From the NCBI GenBank assembly GCA_036568605.1, contig DATCSE010000134.1, positions 1 to 17,873 of the forward strand: a stretch of DNA of 17,873 nt, given 5' to 3'. Positions 1 through 13,868 of this stretch are shown piece after piece. A program made the position numbers and the translations under genes. The notes beneath the pieces are model-generated. The model saw nothing but the letters and a program-made list of their open reading frames with translations, made no database searches and was not told the DNA's origin. The stretch is from DATCSE01 sp036568605 (GTDB taxonomy: Bacteria > Pseudomonadota > Gammaproteobacteria > Burkholderiales > Burkholderiaceae_C). How positions within the stretch are numbered: position 1 is the stretch's first letter; each line of letters starts with the position of its first letter.

Positions 1-1582
1 GCCCTGCCGCGGCCGCCGCCGACGAAGGCTCGACCAACCGCTACGACGTCAAGAAAGCATTCGGCGCGATCGCCCGCATCCACACCCAGGCCAGCGAGCT
101 GGCGCCGCGCCAGCAGGCCCGGCTCGATGCGTTCGTGCGCCGCTATGTCGAGCGCACCCGCAAGAGCAAGGAGTACACGGTCCGGCATCGTCCGCATCTG
201 GCCGACCCGCGCGTCGTCAACGGCTTCCGCCCGATGACCAAGGAGATCACCTACCAGATCGTGATCGAGCGCAGCAAGGGCTCGCGCCTGTGGGATCTGG
301 ACGGCAACGAGTACGTCGACACGCTGAACGGCTTCGGCATGAACCTGTTCGGCTGGCAGCCCGATTTCATCAACGAAGCGGTTCACAAGCAGGTCGATCT
401 GGGCTACGAGATCGGGCCGCAGCATCCGCTGGCCGGCGAGGTCGCGGACCTGATCTGCGAGCTGACCGGGTTCGATCGCGCGGGCCTGTGCAACACCGGA
501 TCGGAAGCGGTGATGGCCGCGGTACGCATCGCCCGCACCGTGACCGGCCGCAACACCGTCGTGCTGTTCACCGGGTCGTACCACGGCACGTTCGACGAGG
601 TGGTGGTGCGCGCCGGCCGCAACGCGAAAGGCATCCCGGCCGCGCCCGGCATCATGCGCGGCATGTTCGGCGACGTGCGGGTGCTGGACTACGGCACGCC
701 CGAATCGCTCGAGTTCATCCGCCAGAACGCCGATGACCTCGCGGCGGTGCTGGTCGAGCCGGTGCAGAGCCGCCGGCCCGACTTCCAACCGCGCGAGTTC
801 CTGAAGGAAGTGCGCGCGATCACCGAGCGCAGCGGCACCTGCTTCATCTTCGACGAGGTCATCACCGGTTTCCGCTCGCACCTCGGCGGCACGCAGGCCC
901 TGTTCGGCATACGCGCCGACCTCGCGTGCTACGGCAAGGTCATCGGCGGCGGCTTCCCGGTCGGCGTGATCGCCGGCAAGCGCGATTTCATGGACGCGCT
1001 GGACGGCGGCTCGTGGCAGTTCGGCGACGACTCGATTCCGACCGTCGGCGTGACCTACTTCGCCGGCACGTTCGTGCGCCATCCGCTGGCGCTGGCGGCC
1101 GCGAAGGCGGCTCTGCTGCACCTCAAGGAGCAGGGCAACAGCCTGCAGACCAAGCTGAACACGAGCACCGCGGCGATGGCGGACGAACTCAGCGCATACT
1201 GCCGCGAAGTCGGCGCGCCGCTCGAGATCCGCCACTTCTCGTCGCTGTGGCGCGTGAGCTGGCTCGAAGACCACCCGATGCAGGACCTGCTGTTCGCGAT
1301 GATGCGCAGCCGCGGCGTGCACATCCTCGACAACTTCCCGTGCTTCATGACGACTGCGCACACGCCGGAAGACATCGCGACGATCAAGTCGGCGTTCAAG
1401 GAATCGATCGCGGAGCTGCAGGAAGCGGAGTTCCTGCCGCGGCGCTCCGATGCGATGGTCCTGGCCGATGCCGCGCGCCCGCCGGTGCCGAACGCCAAGC
1501 TCGGGCGCGACAAGGACGGCCGGCCCGCGTGGTTCGTGCCCGATGCGAATGCGCCCGGCAAGTTCCTCAAAGTCAACATCTG

Positions 1583-1583
<1 letters not shown>
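1..1583 (+). CDS. PKS/NRPS-type aminotransferase domain (C-terminal end of a larger synthase, 5' partial)
   Basis: The reading frame is open from base 3 to the TGA at 1581-1583, giving 526 visible residues with no stop upstream, so the true start lies outside the window; a GTG at 135 is internal. It is a class III PLP aminotransferase of the glutamate-1-semialdehyde aminotransferase type. Visible marks are NTGSEAV (cofactor phosphate region), the PLP-binding Asp in IFDEVITGF (visible residue 284) and the Schiff-base Lys in YGKVIGGGFPVG (visible residue 312). The roughly 45 residues before the domain resemble a carrier-to-aminotransferase linker, and the C-terminal stretch (GRPAWFVPDANAPGKFLKV) is typical of aminotransferase domains embedded in synthases such as mycosubtilin MycA. 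By analogy it would convert a carrier-bound beta-keto thioester to a beta-amino thioester in the cytoplasm. That the missing N-terminal part is a PKS is inference. The stop overlaps the start of the next NRPS. Confidence 0.88.
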
Positions 1584-7468
<5,885 letters not shown>

Positions 7469-7470
7469 GG

Positions 7471-8139
7471 ATGCTGATCACCCGCGTGCCGGATGCGCCG
7501 GCGCCGTTTGAGGTCTGGCAGGTCGATCTCGGTTCGCTGCCGGAAGCGCTCGAGCTCGCGACCTTGTCGAGCGCCGAGCAGCAACGCGCGGCCCGCTTTG
7601 CGTTCGAGCGCCACCGCCGGCGCTACCTGGCATCGCATGTCGCGCTGCGCGCATTGCTCGCGCGGCGCTGCGACAGCGCTGCGGAAGGGCTGTGCTTCGT
7701 CGACGGCCCGTTCGGCAAGCCCGGTCTGGCGCCTCCGTCGCGTTGCGCGTTCAACCTCAGCCACAGCGGCGACGTCGCGCTCGTTGCGATCGCGCCGGAC
7801 GGCGAGATCGGCATCGACGTCGAAGTGCCGCGCGCGCTGAACGATGCGCTCGAGCTGGCGGCACGCAACTTCACGCCGCGCGAATGCGCCGAGCTCGACG
7901 GCGCACCGCCCGAGGCGCTGGCCCGGACCTTCCTGCGCTGCTGGACGCGCAAGGAGGCCTGTTTGAAAGCCATCGGCAGCGGCCTCAGCATTGCGCCCGA
8001 AACCTTCGAGGCCGGCTGCGGGACCGACACGCGGCTCGTGCGCATTCCGACACCGCAGGGCGAAGCCCGGGTCGAGGTACACACGCTGCCGTCGGGTGCC
8101 GAGTGGGTCGGCGCCGTCGCGCGCCTGCGGCCGCCGTAG
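7471..8139 (+). CDS. Sfp-type 4'-phosphopantetheinyl transferase
   Basis: A protein of 222 residues that transfers 4'-phosphopantetheine from CoA to the conserved Ser of carrier domains, the step needed to activate every PCP/ACP in this cluster. Family motifs are visible in order: FGKPGL, FNLSHSGD, GIDVEV (Mg2+-binding Asp and Glu) and CWTRKEACLKAIGSGL (WxxKEAxxKxxGxGL). The length fits the Sfp/EntD class. I chose the ATG at 7471, two bases after the NRPS stop; a TTG at 7465 overlapping that stop is a possible alternative. GAGG lies at 7467-7470, directly against the ATG, so translation probably depends on coupling to the NRPS gene. A dedicated PPTase inside a megasynthase operon supports a self-contained pathway. 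Confidence 0.94.
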   Translation: MLITRVPDAPAPFEVWQVDLGSLPEALELATLSSAEQQRAARFAFERHRRRYLASHVALRALLARRCDSAAEGLCFVDGPFGKPGLAPPSRCAFNLSHSGDVALVAIAPDGEIGIDVEVPRALNDALELAARNFTPRECAELDGAPPEALARTFLRCWTRKEACLKAIGSGLSIAPETFEAGCGTDTRLVRIPTPQGEARVEVHTLPSGAEWVGAVARLRPP

Positions 8140-8172
8140 CGGTCGTTCTCATTGGGGGGTCACGGTGCCGAG

Positions 8173-8194
8173 CTGGCCGGATCGAGCCGGCCGG
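8173..8194 (+). promoter_or_regulatory. GC-rich hairpin in the only sizeable intergenic gap
   Basis: The gap between the PPTase and PKS genes (8140-8232, 93 bases) holds an inverted repeat, CTGGCCGG (8173-8180), a six-base loop ATCGAG, then CCGGCCGG (8187-8194). In RNA this gives eight pairs including one G-U. No T-run follows, so it is not a clear intrinsic terminator; it may modulate readthrough or translation of the PKS. GC-rich DNA produces such stems by chance. I see no convincing -35/-10 pair in the gap. Confidence 0.3.
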
Positions 8195-8225
8195 TGCGTA
8201 TGCGTAGAACAACCGTGGATCACAC

Positions 8226-8231
8226 GAGGGA
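8226..8231 (+). promoter_or_regulatory. Possible Shine-Dalgarno site (GAGGGA) for the PKS gene
   Basis: GAGGGA lies just before the ATG at 8233. The spacing is short, but it is the only purine-rich stretch near any candidate start, and it helps choose 8233 over the upstream TTG 8152, GTG 8194, ATG 8200 and GTG 8215. Confidence 0.4.
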
Positions 8232-8232
8232 C

Positions 8233-11200
8233 ATGGACGAATCTCAGTACGCCAACGACATCGCAGTCATCGGCATGGCTTGCCGCTTCCCAGGGGCCTC
8301 CGATCCGGCGGCTTTCTGGGCCAACCTGCGCGATGGCATCGAATCGATCGAGCGGCTCGACGATGCCGCGCTGCTCGCAGCCGGTGAATCGCCGGCGCTG
8401 CTGAACGACCCGGCGTACGTGAAGGCCGCGCCGGTGCTGGCCGACATCGACAAGTTCGATGCCGCGTTCTTCGGCTGGAGCCCGCGTGACGCGGCGGTGA
8501 CCGACCCGCAGCACCGCCTGTTCCTCGAGACTGCCTGGGCCGCGTTCGAGGACGCCGGCTACGACCCGCGCGACTGCGCCGGCCCGGTCGCCGTGTACGC
8601 GACCTGCGGCATGAACAGCTACATGATGTACCACCTCGTGACCAACCGCGAGGTGATGGACACGCTGGGCGAGTGGCTGGTGCGGCACAGCGGCAACGAT
8701 CCCAACTTCCTCGCGACGCGCACCTCGTACGAACTGAACCTGACCGGCCCGAGCATGAACGTGCAGACGGCCTGCTCGTCGTCGCTGGTCGCGATCCACC
8801 TCGCGTGCCAGAGCCTGCTGAACGGCGAATGCGAGCTGGCATTGGCCGGCGGCGCGACGGTGGTGCTGCCGGCCGATCGCGGCTACCTCTACAAGGAAGG
8901 CGAGATCCTGTCGCCCGACGGTCACTGCCGGCCGTTCGACGCGCAGTCCGCCGGCACGCTGTTCGGCAGCGGCACCGGCGCCGTGATCCTGAAGCGGCTG
9001 TCGGCCGCGCTCGCGGACGGCGACCGCGTGATCGCGGTGATCAAGGGCTCGGCGGTCAACAACGATGGCTCGCAGAAGGTCGGCTACCTGGCGCCCAGCG
9101 TCGAAGGCCAGGCGCAGGCGGTGGCCGAGGCGCTGGCGGTCAGCGGGGTAGACCCCGAGACGATCTCGTACGTCGAAGCGCACGGCACCGGCACCGCGAT
9201 CGGCGATCCGATCGAGATCGCGGCGCTGACCCAGGCCTATCGCACAGGCGGCGAGCCGTCGGGTCGCAACGGTCATTGCGCGATCGGCTCGCTGAAGTCC
9301 AACGTCGGACACCTCGGCGAGGCGGCCGGCGTCGCCGGTTTCATCAAGACCGCGCTGGCGCTCGCGCACCGTCAGATCCCGCCCAGCCTGCACTACGCCG
9401 CGCCGAATCCGCAGATCGATTTCGCGAACAGCCCGTTCTTCGTCAACACGCGGCTGGTCGATTGGGTTGGTGCGGCCGGCGAGCCGCGGCGTGCCGGCGT
9501 CACCGCGCTCGGTGCCGGCGGGACCAACGTGCATGCGGTGCTCGAGGAGGCGCCGGCCTCCGAACCCGGTGGGCCGGCTCGCGCGTGGCAGTTGCTGACG
9601 CTGTCGGCGAAAAGCGAGGCCGCACTCGACCGTGCGACATCGCGGCTGGCCGAGCACCTCGCGCAGCATCCGCAGCTCGCGCTGGCCGATGTCGCGTTCA
9701 CGCTGCAGACCGGGCGCCGCGCGTTCGCGCACAGGCGCGTGCTGGCCTGCCGCGATGTGACCGATGCCGCGCAGGCGCTGGCCGCAGGCGATCCGAAACG
9801 CCTGTTCAGCGGCCAGGTCCCCGCGAAGGGCGAGGCTTCGGTCGTGTTCATGTTCCCCGGTGGCGGCGCGCAGTACGCAGGCATGGGCGCCGAGCTGTAC
9901 GCGGCCGAGCCGGTCTACCGCGAGGCGATCGACCAGTGCTGCGATGCTGTCCGCAGCACCTTGAACCTCGACCTGCGCACGCTGATGTTCCCGAGCACGG
10001 GCGCGCAAGCCGAGGCGAACGCGCAACTCGAACGGCCGTCGCTGGCGCTGCCGGCGCTGTTCGCGACCGAATATGCGCTGGCGAAGCTGCTGATGTCGTG
10101 GGGCATCGGGCCGGCCGCGATGATCGGCCACAGCATGGGCGAGTACGTCGCCGCCTGCCTGGCCGGCGTGTTCTCGTACCGCACCGGTATGGCGCTGGTG
10201 GCGCTGCGCGGTCAGCTGTTCGAGCAGGTGCCGGCTGGCGGCATGCTCAGCGTGACCTTGCCCGAGGCCCAGGCGCGCGAGTTCATGGCGCCCGGGCTGT
10301 CGTTCGCGGCGATCAACGCGCCCGAGCTGTGCGTCGTCTCGGGTCCGCTGGACGCGATCGCCGCAACCGAGCAGCGCCTCGCCGCGCAGGAGATCGATGC
10401 GACGCGCATCCACATCGCGGTCGCGGCGCATTCCGAGATGCTCGATGCGATCCTCCCGGAGTTCGAGCGGTTCTGCCGCAGCATCGCGTTCGCGCCGCCG
10501 ACGTTGCCGTATCTGTCGAACCTGACCGGCCGCTGGATCACCGCCGCGGAGGCCACCGACCCCGGCTATTGGGTCCGGCATCTGCGCCACACGGTGCGCT
10601 TTTCCGAGGGGCTGGCCGAACTGCTGGCCGATCCGAACCGCGTGCTGCTCGAAGTCGGACCGGGGCGCACGCTCTCCAGCCTGGCGCGCCAACAGCTGGC
10701 CAAGCCGATGAGCGCGCTGTCGACCCTGCGCCATCCGAAGGAAGAGAGCCCGGACCTCGCGTTCCTGTTCAACGCCGTCGGCAAGATCTGGCTGGCCGGC
10801 ATCCAGCCCGACTGGCCGGCGCTGCATGGCGGCGTGCGCCGGCTGCGCGTCTCGTTGCCGACCTATCCGTTCGAGCGCAAGCGGCACTGGATCGCCGCCG
10901 GCAATCCGCTGACCCAGCATGCCGCCGCGGCGCCGCTGCGCGACGCCACGCTGCGCAAGAAGCCCGACGTCGGCGACTGGTTCCACCTGCCTGCGTGGCG
11001 CCGCACGTTGCCGCCGCCGCCATCGCCGGCGGCCGAGGCCGATCGCGGCTGGCTCGTGTTCGCCGATGCCGGCGGTTTTGCCGAGCAGCTCGCCGCGCGG
11101 CTCACCGGTGCGATCGTCGTCCAGGCCGGCACGAGCTACGCGCAGAGCGGGCCGCGCGCCTTCAGCTTGCGACCGCATGAGCGCGCCGACTACGAGCAGC

Positions 11201-13836
11201 TCGTGCGTGCGCTGCAGGGGCGTCTTCCGAGCCGCATCCTGCATCTGTGGGCGCTGGGCGACGCGCCGGCGAACGGCGCAGGCGCCGCGTTCGATGCGCG
11301 CTATTTCGACAGCCTGCTGTTTCTCGCGCAGGCGCTGGCGAACGAGGACAGCAGCGCCTTCGAGCTGACGGTCGTCGCGAGCGGCGTGCATGCGTTGGCC
11401 AGCGAGTCGCTGCCGCTGGCGCCGATGAAGGCGTTGCTGCTCGGGCCATGCCGCGTGATCCCGCGCGAGTTCCCGCTGATCAGGACGCGCGTGGTCGATG
11501 TGGTCGTGCCGCCGGCCGGTTCATGGCAGGCGCAACGCCTGCTCGATCAGCTCGGCACCGAGCTCGCGGCCGAGCCGGTCGAACGCAGCGTTGCGTGGCG
11601 CGGCGCCGAGCGCTGGGTGCAGCGATTCGAGACCGCCGCGCTGCCGCGGCCGGCGCGCCGCGACTGGCTGCGCGAGGGCGGCGTCTACCTGATCACCGGC
11701 GGCCTCGGCGGCATCGGCCTCGAGCTGGCCCGGCATCTGGCGCGGGCCGCGCGCGTCAAGCTGGTCCTCGTCGGCCGCAGCACGTTGCCGGCGCGCGAGC
11801 GTTGGCCGGCATTGCGCGCGGCCGGCGACGCGCTCGCGGGCAAGCTGCAGCAACTCGCAGCGCTCGAGGCGCAAGGTGCCGAGCTCGCGCTCGAAAGCGC
11901 CGACGTCACGGACGCCGATCAGATGCGCGGCGTGGTCGCGCGCGCGATCGCCCGCTTCGGCGCGTTGAACGGCGTGTTCCATGCCGCCGGCACGATTGCT
12001 GACGAGCTGATCGTGATGAAGTCGCGCGAGTCGGCGCAGTCGGTGATCGCACCGAAGGTGCAGGGTGCGCTCGTGCTCGATGCGGTGCTGCGCGGCGTCG
12101 AGCACGACTTCCTGGTGCTGTTCTCGTCGGTCAGCGCGATTCTCGGCCTGCAAGGCCAGGTCGACTACACGGCGGCGAACGCGTTCCTCGATGCGTTCGC
12201 GCACGAGCGCTCAATGCGCGAACGCGCGCGCACCGTCGCCATCAACTGGAGCGCCTGGCAGGACGTGGGCATGGCCGCCGCGATCAGCGCCCAGCAGGCG
12301 CAGCGCGCCCCGCATGCGGTGCACGGCGATGGCGAGGCGACGCGTCATCCATGGCTCGCGCGCTGCCATGCGTCCACCGACGAGACGGTGTTCATCACGC
12401 CGTTCGATCGCGCGACGCACTGGCTGGTCGGCGAACACGTGATCCGCGACGGCGATGCACTGATCCCGGGCACCGGTTATCTCGAGCTGGCGCGCGCCGC
12501 GCTCGAGGAACAGGCCGAGCCCGCGCCGACGATGGCCGCGAGCGGCACGCCGCGCCCGCGCTGGGTCGAGATTCGCGACGTCTTCTTTCTCGCGCCGTTC
12601 GCCGTGCGGTCGGGCGAGCCGCACGAACTGCGGCTCGTGCTGCAGCGTGCCGGCGGCGAGTTCGCGGTCACGAGCATCGCGCCGGGCGATGCGGCCGCGG
12701 CTCGCACCGTGACCCATGTGACCGGCAAGGTCGCGCACGTCGATGCGAGCGGCGATCTTCCGCCGCGTGTCGATGTCGCCGCATTGCGAGCGCGCTGCAG
12801 CGAGCGGGTCGAGACGTTGAACGGCTTCATGGATCAGCGCTTCATGGACTTCGGGCCGCGCTGGGCCAACCTCGAGGCGATCCACTACGGGCGCGACGAG
12901 GCGCTGGTGTCGCTGCATCTGCCGGCGGCGTTCCATGCCGATCTCGATGTGCATGCGCTGCACCCGGCCCTGCTCGACATGGCCACCGGCGCGGCCCAGG
13001 GCCTGATCCCGGGGTTCGACCGGACGCGCGACTTCTTCGTGCCGTTCTCGTACGGCCGCGTGCTGATGCGCGGGCCGCTGCCGGCGCGCCTGTACAGCCA
13101 TGTGCGCTACGTGGCCGGCAGCGACCGCCACACCGCGGTGTTCCGGGTCCGCCTGCTCGACGAGCACGGCGCCGAGTGCGTCGCGATCGACGACTTCGTG
13201 ATGCGCCGGGTCGACGAGCCGCTGGCGATGACGCAAGCCGCGGAGGGCCCGCCCAGCGCGGCAGCGGCGCATGCGGCCGCCGCGGCGCTGGCCGTGTTCC
13301 GCGAAGGCATGCAGGTTGCCGAAGGCATGGACGCACTGGATCGCATCCTGGGCGCGGCCACCGGGCCGCAGATCGTCGCCTCGTCGATCGACTTGCTCGA
13401 GTGGATGGCGGCGACCGACGCGGCGTCGGCCGTGCCCGGCGGCTCGACGCCCGACGCTGCGTCGCCGCAGGCGCCGGCCGGCGCCCCCGCATCGGCTGCA
13501 CGCCCGGCGCTGAGCACGCCGTACGTCGCACCGCGCGACGATCTCGAGCGCGCGATCGCGGCGATCTGGCACAAGATGCTGGGCATCGCCGAGATCGGCG
13601 TGCACGACGACTTCTTCGAGGCCGGCGGTCACTCGCTGCTGCTGACGCAGACCGTCACGCGGATACGCAAGATGGCCGATGTCGACGTGTCGCTGCGCAG
13701 CCTGTTCGCGAAGCCGACGATCGCCGACATCGCCGACGAAATCCGCACGGCTCGCGCGAAACCGGAGCAACCGGCCGCGAAGCCGGTGCCGGCACTCGTC
13801 GCGGTCTCGCGCGAGAACTATCGCGTCAGGCCGTAG
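8233..13836 (+). CDS. Modular type I polyketide synthase, KS-AT-KR-DH-carrier
   Basis: A protein of 1867 residues. The ATG at 8233 is preferred because the KS fold begins almost at once (DIAVIGMACRFPG). KS about 8-438 has Cys181 (QTACSSS), His317 (EAHGTGT) and His360 (KSNVGH). AT about 536-840 has GHSMGEY (Ser634); its specificity motif reads VAAH (730-733), neither HAFH (malonyl) nor YASH (methylmalonyl), so the extender is uncertain. KR, with its structural half, spans about 912-1350: GGLGGIG at 1156, Lys1275, Tyr1312 and Asn1316. DH about 1378-1662 follows the KR, with His1402 and Asp1582. An Ala/Pro-rich linker leads to a PCP-like carrier (DDFFEAGGHS, Ser1801). The module should add one extender unit, reduce the beta-keto group and possibly dehydrate it. 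No ER, TE or methyltransferase is seen. The PCP-like carrier suggests hand-over to an NRPS partner. Confidence 0.93.
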   Translation: MDESQYANDIAVIGMACRFPGASDPAAFWANLRDGIESIERLDDAALLAAGESPALLNDPAYVKAAPVLADIDKFDAAFFGWSPRDAAVTDPQHRLFLETAWAAFEDAGYDPRDCAGPVAVYATCGMNSYMMYHLVTNREVMDTLGEWLVRHSGNDPNFLATRTSYELNLTGPSMNVQTACSSSLVAIHLACQSLLNGECELALAGGATVVLPADRGYLYKEGEILSPDGHCRPFDAQSAGTLFGSGTGAVILKRLSAALADGDRVIAVIKGSAVNNDGSQKVGYLAPSVEGQAQAVAEALAVSGVDPETISYVEAHGTGTAIGDPIEIAALTQAYRTGGEPSGRNGHCAIGSLKSNVGHLGEAAGVAGFIKTALALAHRQIPPSLHYAAPNPQIDFANSPFFVNTRLVDWVGAAGEPRRAGVTALGAGGTNVHAVLEEAPASEPGGPARAWQLLTLSAKSEAALDRATSRLAEHLAQHPQLALADVAFTLQTGRRAFAHRRVLACRDVTDAAQALAAGDPKRLFSGQVPAKGEASVVFMFPGGGAQYAGMGAELYAAEPVYREAIDQCCDAVRSTLNLDLRTLMFPSTGAQAEANAQLERPSLALPALFATEYALAKLLMSWGIGPAAMIGHSMGEYVAACLAGVFSYRTGMALVALRGQLFEQVPAGGMLSVTLPEAQAREFMAPGLSFAAINAPELCVVSGPLDAIAATEQRLAAQEIDATRIHIAVAAHSEMLDAILPEFERFCRSIAFAPPTLPYLSNLTGRWITAAEATDPGYWVRHLRHTVRFSEGLAELLADPNRVLLEVGPGRTLSSLARQQLAKPMSALSTLRHPKEESPDLAFLFNAVGKIWLAGIQPDWPALHGGVRRLRVSLPTYPFERKRHWIAAGNPLTQHAAAAPLRDATLRKKPDVGDWFHLPAWRRTLPPPPSPAAEADRGWLVFADAGGFAEQLAARLTGAIVVQAGTSYAQSGPRAFSLRPHERADYEQLVRALQGRLPSRILHLWALGDAPANGAGAAFDARYFDSLLFLAQALANEDSSAFELTVVASGVHALASESLPLAPMKALLLGPCRVIPREFPLIRTRVVDVVVPPAGSWQAQRLLDQLGTELAAEPVERSVAWRGAERWVQRFETAALPRPARRDWLREGGVYLITGGLGGIGLELARHLARAARVKLVLVGRSTLPARERWPALRAAGDALAGKLQQLAALEAQGAELALESADVTDADQMRGVVARAIARFGALNGVFHAAGTIADELIVMKSRESAQSVIAPKVQGALVLDAVLRGVEHDFLVLFSSVSAILGLQGQVDYTAANAFLDAFAHERSMRERARTVAINWSAWQDVGMAAAISAQQAQRAPHAVHGDGEATRHPWLARCHASTDETVFITPFDRATHWLVGEHVIRDGDALIPGTGYLELARAALEEQAEPAPTMAASGTPRPRWVEIRDVFFLAPFAVRSGEPHELRLVLQRAGGEFAVTSIAPGDAAAARTVTHVTGKVAHVDASGDLPPRVDVAALRARCSERVETLNGFMDQRFMDFGPRWANLEAIHYGRDEALVSLHLPAAFHADLDVHALHPALLDMATGAAQGLIPGFDRTRDFFVPFSYGRVLMRGPLPARLYSHVRYVAGSDRHTAVFRVRLLDEHGAECVAIDDFVMRRVDEPLAMTQAAEGPPSAAAAHAAAAALAVFREGMQVAEGMDALDRILGAATGPQIVASSIDLLEWMAATDAASAVPGGSTPDAASPQAPAGAPASAARPALSTPYVAPRDDLERAIAAIWHKMLGIAEIGVHDDFFEAGGHSLLLTQTVTRIRKMADVDVSLRSLFAKPTIADIADEIRTARAKPEQPAAKPVPALVAVSRENYRVRP
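12364..13218 (+). other. Dehydratase-like domain placed after the KR
   Basis: A hot-dog type DH region (residues 1378-1662) lies downstream of the KR rather than between AT and KR. The first catalytic motif reads H1402-VIRD-G1407-DALI-P1412, one residue longer than the usual HxxxGxxxxP. The second is LHPALLDMATG with Asp1582, but without the Gln/His usually four residues after that Asp. The region is followed by EGMDALDRIL and GPQIVASSIDL (about 1697-1720), which in KS-AT-KR modules normally lie soon after the KR, so the DH seems to sit inside the KR-to-carrier linker. Activity is plausible but not certain. Confidence 0.72.
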
Positions 13837-13868
13837 CCCACATCCGACCCACAACAACGCCGACCCTC
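13837..13868 (+). other. Short intergenic spacer without a clear ribosome binding site
   Basis: These 32 bases separate the PKS stop from the next ATG. They are C/A-rich and show no purine-rich Shine-Dalgarno stretch, promoter or terminator, so the next gene is probably translated by coupling or from a weak site. Confidence 0.6.

Noticed and set aside
135..137. GTG as the start of the aminotransferase gene
   Set aside because: The frame is open to the left edge and the residues upstream look like a synthase linker, so the gene starts outside the window.
926..1582. Upstream extension of the NRPS frame over the aminotransferase gene
   Set aside because: The frame is open but gives Arg/Ala-rich sequence without homology features, while the overlapping frame has an intact aminotransferase. 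The ATG at 1583 gives a normal NRPS N-terminus.
8152..8154. TTG start for the PKS
   Set aside because: It would add 27 residues with no KS homology and translate through the hairpin; the ATG at 8233 has a nearby purine-rich site and starts at the KS.
8149..11391. Long open frame on the minus strand (1080 residues)
   Set aside because: It is antisense to the KS-AT region and arises from GC-biased third positions; no family feature seen.
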